The notes beneath the pieces were generated by a model. It worked only from the letters and a program-made list of their open reading frames with translations. It had not been told where the DNA came from and made no database searches. Shown in pieces: positions 33,770 to 42,800 of a stretch of 64,000 bases of DNA. The number at the start of each line of letters is the position of its first letter. Position 1 is the first letter of the stretch. Origin of the DNA: a virus. The position numbers and the translations under genes were made by a program. The stretch lies in IMG/VR virus record IMGVR_UViG_3300017971_000214, positions 62,001 through 126,000 of that record. One strand, given 5' to 3'.

Positions 33770-34187
33770 GTTCAGGTTCCGGGACGTCTACGTGGTTACC
33801 GCTCCTCCGGGGGACTACAACGGCATCGACATCGCCGTTGGGGTGCGGGTGGTGGAGGGCCACGTCAACCCCGGTACTAAGCAGAAGGAGAGGTCCATCG
33901 AGTGGCTAGCTGCGGACGGCAGCTTCCAGGGGGGCCACACTCTTTTCGGGGACGTGGTCAAGGCGGAGAACGACATCACCGAGGTGCAGGACACCAGCAT
34001 CGAGGAAGGCGAAGTCTTTCGCTTCGAGCCTTTGACTATGAGCCTGTGGAAGAAGCTGCTAGATGGAGGGTTCATCCGAGCTTCGGATTCCCTGGCAGCT
34101 ATTACGGATATAGGCATTCTGAAGAATGCGCTCATTCAAGACGTGTTGGAAGAGTGGTGGGTCGAAGAGCCCGAGGACGTCTGGTGA
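33759..34187 (+). CDS. Hypothetical protein downstream of giant protein
   Basis: 142 residues, ATG 33759 overlapping the giant gene's C-terminus by 11 bases. Begins FRFRDVYVVTAPPGDYNGID with repeated beta strands and ends with acidic aromatics (WWVEEPEDVW). It may partner the giant protein, as an immunity or chaperone protein for a packaged effector, but this is inferred only from overlap. A promoter-like site follows. Confidence 0.5.
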   Translation: MQPKFRFRDVYVVTAPPGDYNGIDIAVGVRVVEGHVNPGTKQKERSIEWLAADGSFQGGHTLFGDVVKAENDITEVQDTSIEEGEVFRFEPLTMSLWKKLLDGGFIRASDSLAAITDIGILKNALIQDVLEEWWVEEPEDVW

Positions 34188-34206
34188 TCGACAGATCTTC
34201 TTTCCC

Positions 34207-34235
34207 TTGACAATCGATCTCCTTGTTGCTAGGCT
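34207..34235 (+). promoter_or_regulatory. Putative sigma70-type promoter
   Basis: TTGACA at 34207-34212, 17-base spacer, TAGGCT at 34230-34235. An in-frame ATG at 34245 lies 9 bases after the -10, so near-leaderless initiation is possible. A stronger Shine-Dalgarno precedes ATG 34308. Confidence 0.6.
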
Positions 34236-34307
34236 GGTGCCTAGATGGAGGACGACCCCCTTGGCGATCGACCCCATCAGGTAGAGCTGCATGGAGAAGT
34301 GAGGCGT

Positions 34308-35150
34308 ATGATTCGGACTTCGACGAAGAAGGTCGCTGTCCCTCTCGGCAAGGGGCTCTTTCGAGAGACCACCATCGAGATGGAGCAGCACTACCACGAC
34401 AACACGAAGAAGCTCGTCAAGACGGAGGAGAAGAGCCGGACTGAGGGGAGGCTCCTTCGGGCGGCCGAGCAGAAAGAGAAGGCTTCCGTCCAGCTGATGG
34501 ATGCCGACACCTTCGAGGTTCTTTCGTTGGTGGAGGCTACAGAGTCGCAGGCGGTTTCGGTTCAGGAGCAGCCGGCGGAAGAGCCGGCAGAGGAGCAACC
34601 CAAGGTTGCTTCACCTGCTCAGGAACCTTCGGCGGCTCAAGCCGCGGACGTAGGGAAAAGTGAAGAGGACGACATGGCAAAGGCAGTAGCAAAGAAGGGC
34701 GCGGCCAAAGCGAAGGCTGCGGCCAAGAAGAAGACCACAACCAAGGCCAAGGCGGCGCCGAAGAAGAAGGCGGCGCCGAAGAAGAAGGCGGCGCCGAAGA
34801 AGAAGGCGGCTTCGAAGAGCAACGGCAAGAAGGCCGCTCCGAAGAGCAACGGCGCTCCGAAGACCGCTCCTGCTAGCGGGCAGAGCGGACCGCCCATCGA
34901 CATGAGCGAGAAGGCGCTCAACGCCAAGGAGCTGAAGATCTTGAGTGCTCTCTGCAACGGGCAGGGCACCATGACGATCAAGGAGCTGGCGTCGGCGTGC
35001 TTCAAGGGCAAAGCCAAGGCGCAGGCAAACAGCTGGGTGCGGAACTCGCTCCGGAGGCCGGCCCGAGCTGGGCTCATCGAGCAGGTCGAGCGCGGGACCT
35101 ACAAGGCCACCGCGAAGGGCAAGAAGCACGCAGCTGACGCCAAGAAGTGA
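34308..35150 (+). CDS. Histone H1-like protein with Lys/Ala repeat tail
   Basis: 280 residues from ATG 34308 (GGAGAAGTGAGG upstream). ATG 34245 at the promoter is an alternative adding 21 residues. The N-terminal 70 residues form a charged domain, then an acidic Gln/Glu/Pro stretch. A Lys/Ala-rich block follows (about 122-185), including three exact 18-bp repeats encoding AAPKKK. The C-terminal domain has LKILSALCNGQGTMTIKELA and a GLIEQVERGTYKATAKG wing, a winged-helix layout. Similar to the gene at 3337, so the phage carries two H1-like proteins. Probably compacts or coats DNA. Confidence 0.65.
   Translation: MIRTSTKKVAVPLGKGLFRETTIEMEQHYHDNTKKLVKTEEKSRTEGRLLRAAEQKEKASVQLMDADTFEVLSLVEATESQAVSVQEQPAEEPAEEQPKVASPAQEPSAAQAADVGKSEEDDMAKAVAKKGAAKAKAAAKKKTTTKAKAAPKKKAAPKKKAAPKKKAASKSNGKKAAPKSNGAPKTAPASGQSGPPIDMSEKALNAKELKILSALCNGQGTMTIKELASACFKGKAKAQANSWVRNSLRRPARAGLIEQVERGTYKATAKGKKHAADAKK
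34752..34805 (+). repeat. 18-bp coding repeats in H1-like gene
   Basis: GCGGCGCCGAAGAAGAAG occurs three times in tandem (34752, 34770, 34788), and a diverged fourth copy follows. It encodes the repeated Ala-Ala-Pro-Lys-Lys-Lys of the tail. In-frame period, so likely to vary in copy number between relatives. Confidence 0.8.
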
Positions 35151-36895
35151 CCCAGTACGAGGTAGTCCGCGACGCTGAGCGCCTAGGCCCCATCGCGAAC
35201 GAGGTCGACAGCGCTCAGGTCGTAGGGCTAGACATCGAGACGACGCACCTGTCGCCTCTCCATGGCGATATTCGACTGGTACAGCTGAACACCGGTCAAG
35301 GTACGTATGTCGTTGACCTCTTTGAGACCGGAACACTTGGACCGGTAGCGGATGCTCTGGGGTCCCAGTCGTCCGTCAAGGTGGTCCAGAACGCGAAGTT
35401 CGAGCAGAAGTGGTTCCTTCACAAGCACGACGTGGAGCTGTGGCCGCTGTTCGACACGTTTCGCGCTAGCGCCCTCATTCACAACGGCAAGCACCTGGGG
35501 CACAACCTGTATGATCTCTACAACCGAGAGCTGCAGGTTGCGCCCGGTGTTGACGATCAGGGCGGGTCGGACTGGACCGGCTCCCTGACGCAGAAGCAGC
35601 TCGACTACGCTGCGGAGGACGTCACGTACCTCCACCCGCTGCGCGACAGCTTGAAGCCGCAGCTCGCGAAGGCGGGGTTGAACAAGATCGCCCTGCTGGA
35701 GTTCGGGGCCATCCTTCCCGAGTCCCGCATCGAGCTGAACGGTTTTCGCGTAGACAAGGATCGATGGGTAGCTCTCGCGCGCAAGAACGAGGAGCGTGTC
35801 AAGGAGCTGCGGTTGAAGCTCGACCGCATGCTGCCCCACCCCAAGGGGCTCTTGTTTCTTCCGGGTATCGAGGTGGGGTTCAACCTCAACTCCCCGATGC
35901 AGGTGAAGGAGTCCTTCAAGAAGCTGGGTATCGACCTTCCGGACACTCGTGAGGATACGATGGCGATGATCGCCACCAAGCACGAGGCGATCCCTCTATT
36001 CATGGAGTACCGCAAGGTCGCCAAGCTGCTGAGTGCCTTCGGTGCGGATTACCTGAAGCATCTCGACCCCGAGACGGACCGGGTGCACACCGACTTCTGG
36101 CCGCTGACGGGGGCTGGACGGTATGCCTCGCGAGCGCCGAACCTCCAGCAGATTCCTCGGGTGTTCGAGTACCGGGACTGCTTCCGACCTGGGGATGGGA
36201 AGATCATCATCGTCTGTGACTACGGGCAAATCGAGCTGCGCATCGCGGCGCAGATCACCGGAGATCCGACGCTGCGCGGTATCTACCTGAAGGGTGAGGA
36301 CGCGCATCGGCGCACCGCGAGCATCGTCTCGGGCGTGCCCATAGACAAGGTGACCAAGGCGCAGCGCCAGGCCGCGAAGCCCGTGAACTTCGGGCTCATC
36401 TACGGACTCGGTGCTGAGAGGTTGGTCGTCTACTCGATGTCGAACTACGGTGTGGCGATCACGCTTCGGCAGGCGAAGCAGTTCATCAAGCGGTACTTCG
36501 ACGGCTACCCACGCATTCGGTCTTGGCAGGACCGAGCACTGCGCGACGGCGAGCGTACCGCTACGGCTCGCACTCTATGGGGGCGCAGGCGTTTTTTGGA
36601 TCCTAAAAAGGCCCGCAATGAATTTCTAAACACCCCGATCCAAGGGACTGGGGCAGATGGCCTGAAGCGCGCGTTGCGCAACGTCTACTTCGGTCTGAAG
36701 CAGTTCGAGGGCAGGGCGAAGATGATCCACATGGTGCACGACGAGATCGTAGTCGAGTGTGACGACGACCCCGAGCTGGTTCCGCAGGTCAAGCAGACCA
36801 TCGAGCAATGCATGGTGGATGGCATCCAGCCAATGCTTCCTGACGTGCCGGTGGTAGCCGAAGCAGATATTGGAAGATCGTGGGCAGCGCATTAA
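35147..36895 (+). CDS. polA: Family A DNA polymerase with 3'-5' exonuclease
   Basis: 582 residues from GTG 35147 overlapping the H1-like stop. Exonuclease motifs GLDIETTHL (Asp29, Glu31), VQNAKFEQKW and LDYAAEDVTYL are intact. Polymerase motif A is DYGQIELRI (Asp358), motif B RQAAKPVNFGLIYG, and motif C MVHDEIVVE (Asp532). The O-helix position that discriminates dideoxynucleotides is Phe, as in Escherichia coli Pol I. There is no 5'-3' exonuclease domain, hence the short length. Presumably the phage replicative polymerase. Confidence 0.95.
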   Translation: MTQYEVVRDAERLGPIANEVDSAQVVGLDIETTHLSPLHGDIRLVQLNTGQGTYVVDLFETGTLGPVADALGSQSSVKVVQNAKFEQKWFLHKHDVELWPLFDTFRASALIHNGKHLGHNLYDLYNRELQVAPGVDDQGGSDWTGSLTQKQLDYAAEDVTYLHPLRDSLKPQLAKAGLNKIALLEFGAILPESRIELNGFRVDKDRWVALARKNEERVKELRLKLDRMLPHPKGLLFLPGIEVGFNLNSPMQVKESFKKLGIDLPDTREDTMAMIATKHEAIPLFMEYRKVAKLLSAFGADYLKHLDPETDRVHTDFWPLTGAGRYASRAPNLQQIPRVFEYRDCFRPGDGKIIIVCDYGQIELRIAAQITGDPTLRGIYLKGEDAHRRTASIVSGVPIDKVTKAQRQAAKPVNFGLIYGLGAERLVVYSMSNYGVAITLRQAKQFIKRYFDGYPRIRSWQDRALRDGERTATARTLWGRRRFLDPKKARNEFLNTPIQGTGADGLKRALRNVYFGLKQFEGRAKMIHMVHDEIVVECDDDPELVPQVKQTIEQCMVDGIQPMLPDVPVVAEADIGRSWAAH

Positions 36896-37359
36896 AGATC
36901 GGGGACAGGGTGGTCTGGCGCTCCGCTTCGTGGGGGCGTTGGGCGGAGAAGGTCGGCGTGGTGGTCTACGTGGGGCCTTCGGCTGACACCCCCGAGCAGC
37001 TTCCCGAGAATCCTGACTACTGGTTGAGCGAAGCTGTGCGTGATGACGTGCGCAATCGAGAGCCCTCCTACTGGGAGCTGTGTCGTCAGTACCCCTCCCC
37101 CGGACGGGAGGGAGGCTACTGTCTGCCTGCAGGGGCCGACCGCCCCCAGTGGACCAAGCGGTCCCGCTACAAGTTCGAGCGGTGCCACAACGGCATCATC
37201 GTGTCGGTGTACGAGCGCCGGCAGCTTCCTCACGGGGCCGTTCGGATCATTCCTCGCCGGCCGCTTTTCTACTCGCCTACCTTGGAGCCTTCCAAGAAGG
37301 ACACCGGTCCGGTGCTGTGGTGCGACGGGGACCCCAGGCCCACGTTCGAGGTGCCATGA
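36880..37359 (+). CDS. Hypothetical protein
   Basis: 159 residues from GTG 36880, overlapping the polymerase end by 16 bases. First 40 residues resemble a KOW-like barrel (LKIGDRVVWRSASWGRWAEK, then VGVVVYVGP). The rest is Pro- and Arg-rich with two isolated Cys. Its stop overlaps the VanW-domain start. Not recognised. Confidence 0.5.
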   Translation: MGSALKIGDRVVWRSASWGRWAEKVGVVVYVGPSADTPEQLPENPDYWLSEAVRDDVRNREPSYWELCRQYPSPGREGGYCLPAGADRPQWTKRSRYKFERCHNGIIVSVYERRQLPHGAVRIIPRRPLFYSPTLEPSKKDTGPVLWCDGDPRPTFEVP

Positions 37360-38318
37360 AGGCGCGCTGGAAGTTCCTGGCGGTGGCGGTCGCTGCCGCC
37401 TTGGTGGGGGTCCTGACGTCCTCGGGCACGCAGCACGAGGCCCCAGAGGCCCCGCCCGCTACGGCCCTTCAGACGGCCTCTGAGGCGCCGGAAGACGCTG
37501 GGGTCCCTGAGGTCGCTCCCGCCCCCAAAGAGCACGGAGAGGTGATCCTAGGGGCCTACACGACCTACTACAAGGATGGGCTCGACGACGGGCGCGTCCA
37601 CAACATCACGAAGCTGGCGCTGGCGCTCAACTTCGTCGTAGCCCCCGGCGAGGTGTGGAGCTTCAACGAGGCTTTGGGGCCGCGGACCAAGGAGCGCGGA
37701 TACCTGCCTGCACCAACCATCGTGCTCGGGGAGATGACGGAGAGCTACGGCGGCGGCACCTGCCAGGTCAGCTCGACGCTGTTCGTGGCGGCGCTGCGTG
37801 CTGGGCTGGAGGTGGTCGAGCGTAGACCCCACTCACGCCCGTCGAGCTACATCCCGAAGGGGATGGACGCCACGGTGAGCTACCCCGAGGAGTGCTGGGT
37901 GGAGAAGCCGGACATTCGCATCTGCCCTGACCTGAAGATCAAGAACCCCTACGACTCCCCGATAGCCATCAAGGGGCTCGGAGGCGTGGAGGGTCCAGAC
38001 GGCGGACGAGTGCCCGAGGGGAAGGGCGCGCTGGAGGTGGTCATCATGGGGGAGGGCGAGCCCCCGAAGGTCACGATGAAGTGGCGCTCGTGGAAGACCA
38101 CTGACCCGGAGAAGCGATTCCGCAAGGTGCTGCACAAGGGGGCGAACAGCTGCCAGAAGCAGAAGCCGGCCCTCGGCGTGGAAGGCGTGCTCGTCGTGAA
38201 GATCAACGGCGAGGAGAAGAGGTTCATCAGTCGGTACAAGCCGGTGGACGAGATCTGGTACGTCCCGACCGACTGGGAAGAAGAGACAGAAGACGATCCG
38301 TATCCGGAGGAGCCATGA
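37356..38318 (+). CDS. VanW-domain protein, predicted secreted or membrane-anchored
   Basis: 320 residues, ATG overlapping the previous stop (CATGA). N-terminal signal sequence or anchor at residues 5-22 (WKFLAVAVAAALVGVLT), then a Pro/Ala linker. Core has GAYTTYYKDGLDDGRVHNI, PGEVWSFNEALGPRTKERGY and GGGTCQVSSTLFVAAL, the hallmark of VanW/YoaR proteins. In bacteria VanW lies with vancomycin-resistance or L,D-transpeptidase-type cell-wall genes and its biochemistry is unresolved. In a phage it may act on host envelope during entry, lysis or exclusion. Cys in the hallmark is retained. Confidence 0.85.
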   Translation: MKARWKFLAVAVAAALVGVLTSSGTQHEAPEAPPATALQTASEAPEDAGVPEVAPAPKEHGEVILGAYTTYYKDGLDDGRVHNITKLALALNFVVAPGEVWSFNEALGPRTKERGYLPAPTIVLGEMTESYGGGTCQVSSTLFVAALRAGLEVVERRPHSRPSSYIPKGMDATVSYPEECWVEKPDIRICPDLKIKNPYDSPIAIKGLGGVEGPDGGRVPEGKGALEVVIMGEGEPPKVTMKWRSWKTTDPEKRFRKVLHKGANSCQKQKPALGVEGVLVVKINGEEKRFISRYKPVDEIWYVPTDWEEETEDDPYPEEP

Positions 38319-38959
38319 AGTTCTCAGAGTTGAATCTGCTCTCCGTGGGCAACACCATCCAGCTCGTGGGCGCCATTTGGCGCGGGGAGGGGAAGGTGCT
38401 GTTGTGCTTCTTCCCCGAGGACGACGCCGAGCTGTATGTCGGGACTACCGAGTTCGGGAAGGGGGAGCCGATCTTGTTTGATGGTCCTGAGCTTCCGGAC
38501 GAGGTTGAGACGTTGGCCATGTCGTTGGAGGAGTGGCAGAAGTTCGTCCGGCAGACCGACGTCATGGAGACTGAGGTGCTGGCGCAAGCGAAGGACGGGA
38601 AGCTGTCGAAGATCATCTTGCGTAAGAGCGCTCGGCAGATCTCGCAGGGCGTCTCGTGGAAGGTCTTCAAGCGGGACCGCTACGCCTGCCGTTACTGCGG
38701 GAAGGACGACGTCCCGCTGACTGTAGACCACCTTGTTCTCTGGGAACTGGGAGGTCCATCGACGGAGGACAACCTTCTGGCGTCGTGCCGCAAGTGCAAT
38801 AAGAAGCGCGGCAACCTCCCTTACGACGAGTGGCTGAAGCACCCTTACTACAAGAAGGTGTCGGCCAACCTTTCTGATCTCAACCGTTCCATCAACGCGG
38901 CCATCGCCGAACGGTTGGACAAGGTGGAGAGAGTCCACCACAAGCACACGAAGCGGTAG
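38315..38959 (+). CDS. HNH endonuclease
   Basis: 214 residues, ATG overlapping the VanW stop. C-terminal HNH: FKRDRYACRYCGKDDV, VDHLVLWELGGPSTEDNLL and CRKCNKKRGN give zinc Cys pairs plus the His-Asn catalytic pattern. The first 110 residues are a separate domain of unknown function. HNH nucleases next to terminase genes often assist packaging by nicking, or are free-standing homing endonucleases. Either fits here. Confidence 0.85.
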   Translation: MKFSELNLLSVGNTIQLVGAIWRGEGKVLLCFFPEDDAELYVGTTEFGKGEPILFDGPELPDEVETLAMSLEEWQKFVRQTDVMETEVLAQAKDGKLSKIILRKSARQISQGVSWKVFKRDRYACRYCGKDDVPLTVDHLVLWELGGPSTEDNLLASCRKCNKKRGNLPYDEWLKHPYYKKVSANLSDLNRSINAAIAERLDKVERVHHKHTKR

Positions 38960-39012
38960 GACACTCCAGGGCTGTGGAGTCGGCGGCGCGCGAGGGAAAA
39001 CTCCCGTAACTC

Positions 39013-39040
39013 CTGACTATCCGCTGCTCTGTGGTAGACT
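39013..39040 (+). promoter_or_regulatory. Putative sigma70-type promoter, likely leaderless downstream gene
   Basis: CTGACT at 39013-39018, 16-base spacer, TAGACT at 39035-39040. GTG of the next gene is at 39047, exactly where transcription would start, and there is no Shine-Dalgarno. The 87-base gap also holds a small ACTCCA/TGGAGT hairpin without a T-run. Confidence 0.6.
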
Positions 39041-39046
39041 GACTTC

Positions 39047-39802
39047 GTGGCGAAGAAGGGCAAGAAGCGTCGATCCCCGGCGTTCACGAGCAAGCGTCCT
39101 GTAGGCAGGGAGCGGGGCTTCCAGAAGTTGCGGGCTCTCAAGTGCTTCGACGAGGTCCACCGGCGGATTCTCGAAGGTTGGGGGATGCCGGCCCTGGCGC
39201 AGTACATCCAGGAGGAGTGCGACGAGTACACGGAGGTTTCGGCGCAGGGTTTGATCTCCGTATTGCGGCGCTACCGCGACACCATTCCTCCGGCCCAGCT
39301 CATTCAGAAGCGCATCCCTTCGAAGTTTGCCAGTGCGCAGGAGCAGGTGGACGAAGGACTCGACGAGCTGCAGGAGCTGTGGAACCTGTACCAGCTCCAG
39401 ATGGAGCGTTTGGGCATCGAGTTGCAGAACGAGCGCACCATCAAGAAGCTCTTCCCGTCGATGACGCAGGAGATTCGGACGACCCGAGAGATCTTGAGCA
39501 CCATCGCTGAGTTGAAGATGGACCTCGGGCTCAACAATCGGCAGATCGGAACGGTCGACATCGACGCGCACATCACGGCGCATGTAGCCGAGCGTTTCTC
39601 CAATCCGAGGGTGGCGCAGGTTCTTGCCAGCCCTGAGAAGCGCCGGAAGCTGTTGGGGATTGCCAAGCAGCTTGCCAAGAAGGCCGATGCGCCGGTGGTC
39701 ATCGACGCGGAAGCGGAGACGGTGGAGGCCAAGGAGGCTCCGCCCGAGTCCGGTCCCGGTTCGCCTGAGCCCCCATCCGAGCTGCAGGAGACGGGCTCGT
39801 GA
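39047..39802 (+). CDS. Probable terminase small subunit
   Basis: 251 residues from GTG 39047. After a basic N-terminus (AKKGKKRRSPAFTSKR), FDEVHRRILEGWGMPALAQY resembles a helix-turn-helix region, followed by a long coiled-coil-like helix (QEQVDEGLDELQELWNLYQL and onward) and a Pro/Glu-rich tail. Size, layout and position right before TerL fit small terminases, which bind packaging sites as ring oligomers. It is not confirmed by a strong motif. Stop overlaps the TerL start. Confidence 0.55.
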   Translation: MAKKGKKRRSPAFTSKRPVGRERGFQKLRALKCFDEVHRRILEGWGMPALAQYIQEECDEYTEVSAQGLISVLRRYRDTIPPAQLIQKRIPSKFASAQEQVDEGLDELQELWNLYQLQMERLGIELQNERTIKKLFPSMTQEIRTTREILSTIAELKMDLGLNNRQIGTVDIDAHITAHVAERFSNPRVAQVLASPEKRRKLLGIAKQLAKKADAPVVIDAEAETVEAKEAPPESGPGSPEPPSELQETGS

Positions 39803-42800
39803 TCGTCGACCAGGACGGCCGGTCCCTCAGCAAACGAACGGCCGAAGAGGACGAGGATACGCTACGCAAGGAGCTGGCAGGGCTGTCTCCTGACGAGCGC
39901 GAGGCTCTGATGCTCATGCTCGCCGAGTTGGAGGAAGAGCCCGAAGAAGGCGAGAAGCAGCTCATCCAGCTCGTCAGTGAGGCCGAGTGGAAGAGGGTCC
40001 CGGTCGACATCGAGACGTTCGTCAAAGACGAGTACTACCTCGGCAACACCTGTGCGGTGCTCTATCCGCAGCTTCTGGAGGACATGAAGGAGCTGTTTGA
40101 GGGGGGCGAGTACCAGGAAGCGGTGCTCACCGGCAGCATCGGTTACGGCAAGTGCGTGGACCCGGACACGGAGATCTTCGACCCTGCCCGCGGCCGACGC
40201 CGAGCTGGTGACCTCGGAGAGGATTGGTCCGTGGTGTCGATGGATCAGGACACCGGGAAGCTGTGCGTGTCGTCTGCGTCAGCTTTCGCTTCCGGGACCA
40301 AGGAATGCATCCAGCTTCGGCTCGCCGGAGGGCAACGCATCGATCTCAGTTACGACCACCCGGTGTTCACTGCTCGTGGTTGGGTTCCAGCCGCGAAACT
40401 TCGGTTGGACGACCTCGTGGCGACGCCGCGCCGGTTGCCGGGGCCAACCACGCCCCTTGAGATCTCTGACGACGAGGTAAAGCTCGTGGCGTACCTTGCT
40501 GGGGATGGCGGCTGTACCGGGAACACCACCTTCACGAACATGGATCCGGGCGTCCTCCAGGAGTTCTCCGAAGTCGCTCTGGTGTGCGCTGACACTTCTC
40601 AGTACGATCGTTTTCACCGGCACATCGAGCCCGAGGTGACGGTTGCGGAAGGCGCGAATAGTGGGCAGGCGACGACGCTTCAGGTGAAGGGTATTCGACA
40701 CCTCGTGAAGCGCCACGGGATGGATTCTCGCGCCAAGGAGAAACGCGTCCCCGCAGAGTTCTACCTACTGCCCGATCGTCAGGTGGCGCTCTTCTTGAAC
40801 CGTTTCTGGGCCTGTGATGGGTCCATTGGTGTGCAGGGTCCCTGGACCGTCGAGACGACGTTGGCGTCGGAGGGTTTGGTAGACGACCTTCGGTTCTTGC
40901 TGCTCCGGTTGGGGGTGCTTTCTCGGAAGTGCTTCAACCCGAAGAAGATCGAGAAGAAGAAGTACGACGCGTGGACCCTTTCGATCAGCGGCGCTGACAA
41001 CGTGCGTGCTTTCCTCGAAGCGGTCGGTCCTGTCTTCTCGAAGGAAGAGGCGTGTGCTGTTGCCATGGACCGGGCGGTGAGCACCAAGTCGAACACCAAC
41101 GTCGACATCGTGCCGGTGGGTATTGAAGAACTTCGGGAGATCCGAGGAGAGTTGGGGGCTCAAGGCGCGCGACTCACCCAAGACTTTGGTTGTCCCGCAG
41201 GGCAGCGTCTCAGTCGTGAGAGGTTTCGTCGCTTGGTGCAGGAGCGCGACTACAGCGGCAAGTACGCGTGGTTGGCCGACACGGACATCTTGTGGGAGCG
41301 GGTGCGGGAGCTGAAGCAGCTTGAGGCGCGGCCCGTGGTGGACTTGTCGGTTCCTGGCGACACCAACTTCGTAGCCAACGGCATCGTGATCCACAACACC
41401 TTCTTCGCGTCGATTGGGATCTGCCGCATCCTTTACGAGCTGTCGTGCATGAACGACCCGCATCGGTCTCTCGGACTCGCACCGGACACCGACATTTCGA
41501 TCGTGTGCTTGAGCGTCAACGAGGCTTTGGCCATGAAGGTCGCGTTCGACAACGTGGCCACCAAGCTGAAGGCTAGCCCGTACTTCGAGGAGCACTTCCC
41601 CTTCAAGAGCACGAAGAAGGAGTTCCGCTTCCCGCACAATGTGTGGTTGGCCGCGAGGGCGACCACGGATTCCTCCGCCTTGGGTCTCAACGTGATCGGA
41701 TCTTTGCTCGATGAGACCAACTTCATGGACCGCGGTCGCAAGGTAGACCCGCGCCACGGCGCCGTCGACCACGCGGAGATGCTTTACACCGGTATCATGC
41801 GTCGTATGAAGTCCCGTTTCGGCCGCAGCGGGAAGCTGCCCGGAATGATCTTCTTGGTCTCGTCGAAGAAGACCCGAGACGATTTCACGGCCCGGCGCAT
41901 CCGGGAGTCCCGCAACGACCCTCACGTGTTCGTCCGAGACTACGCGCTATGGGACGTCAAGCCTTCGGCGTACTACAGCAGCAAGAAGTTCTTTGTCATC
42001 TGCGGCAACGAGCAGACCCCTTCGCGCATTCTTCAGAAGGACGAGGAGCAGCAGGTCAAGAGCCAACTACCCGACGACGTGACGCTCATCGAAGTCCCCG
42101 AGGACTTCCGGTTCGACTTCGAACACGATCTGGAAGGTTGCTTGACTGGAGACACTCTTATTCCGTTGTTGGATGGAACGGAGGCACGGATCGAAGACTT
42201 GGTAGGTCGGGAGGAGTTCTGGACGTACTCCTACACCCCGGACGGACGGTTTTGTCCGGGTAGAGGTAGCGATGCTAGGTTGACCAGGAAGAACGCGAAA
42301 TTGGTTCAGGTGACCTTGGACAACGGCGAGGTCGTCCGTTGTACATCCAACCACCCGTTCATGCTTCGTTCCGGGGAGTACAAGGAGGCCGGAGAACTAC
42401 AGCCTGACGACTCTTTGATGCCTTTGTACTGGCGCAGGGACAGGTATGGCTATGAGCTGATCAAGTCAAATGCGGGTGGTAAGTGGATCCATACGCATCG
42501 GTTGGTAGCCAGGGAGGCGTTGAACGAGGGGGGAGCACTGAGCAGCGCTCTGGTTGTCCATCATCGCAATTTCGACCGCCTGGACAACTCTCCGTGGAAT
42601 TTGGAGGTGATGACGGAAGCTGAGCACGCCGAGTTGCATCGGAGGTACTTGCATGAGGGGATGCTCTCTGAAGAGTCGAAAGCGCGGGCGCGTGCAGGGC
42701 GGAAGGCTCGGCGTGAGGCGAATCCGGAAGAAGCACGGGCGAAGTCGTTGGCGGCGTTGAAGAAGGCTAGTGAGGTCTACAACAGCGACGCCTACGATCA

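Noticed and set aside
38960-39012. ACTCCA/TGGAGT hairpin as a terminator after the HNH gene
   Set aside because: The stem is only 6 bp and no T-run follows.
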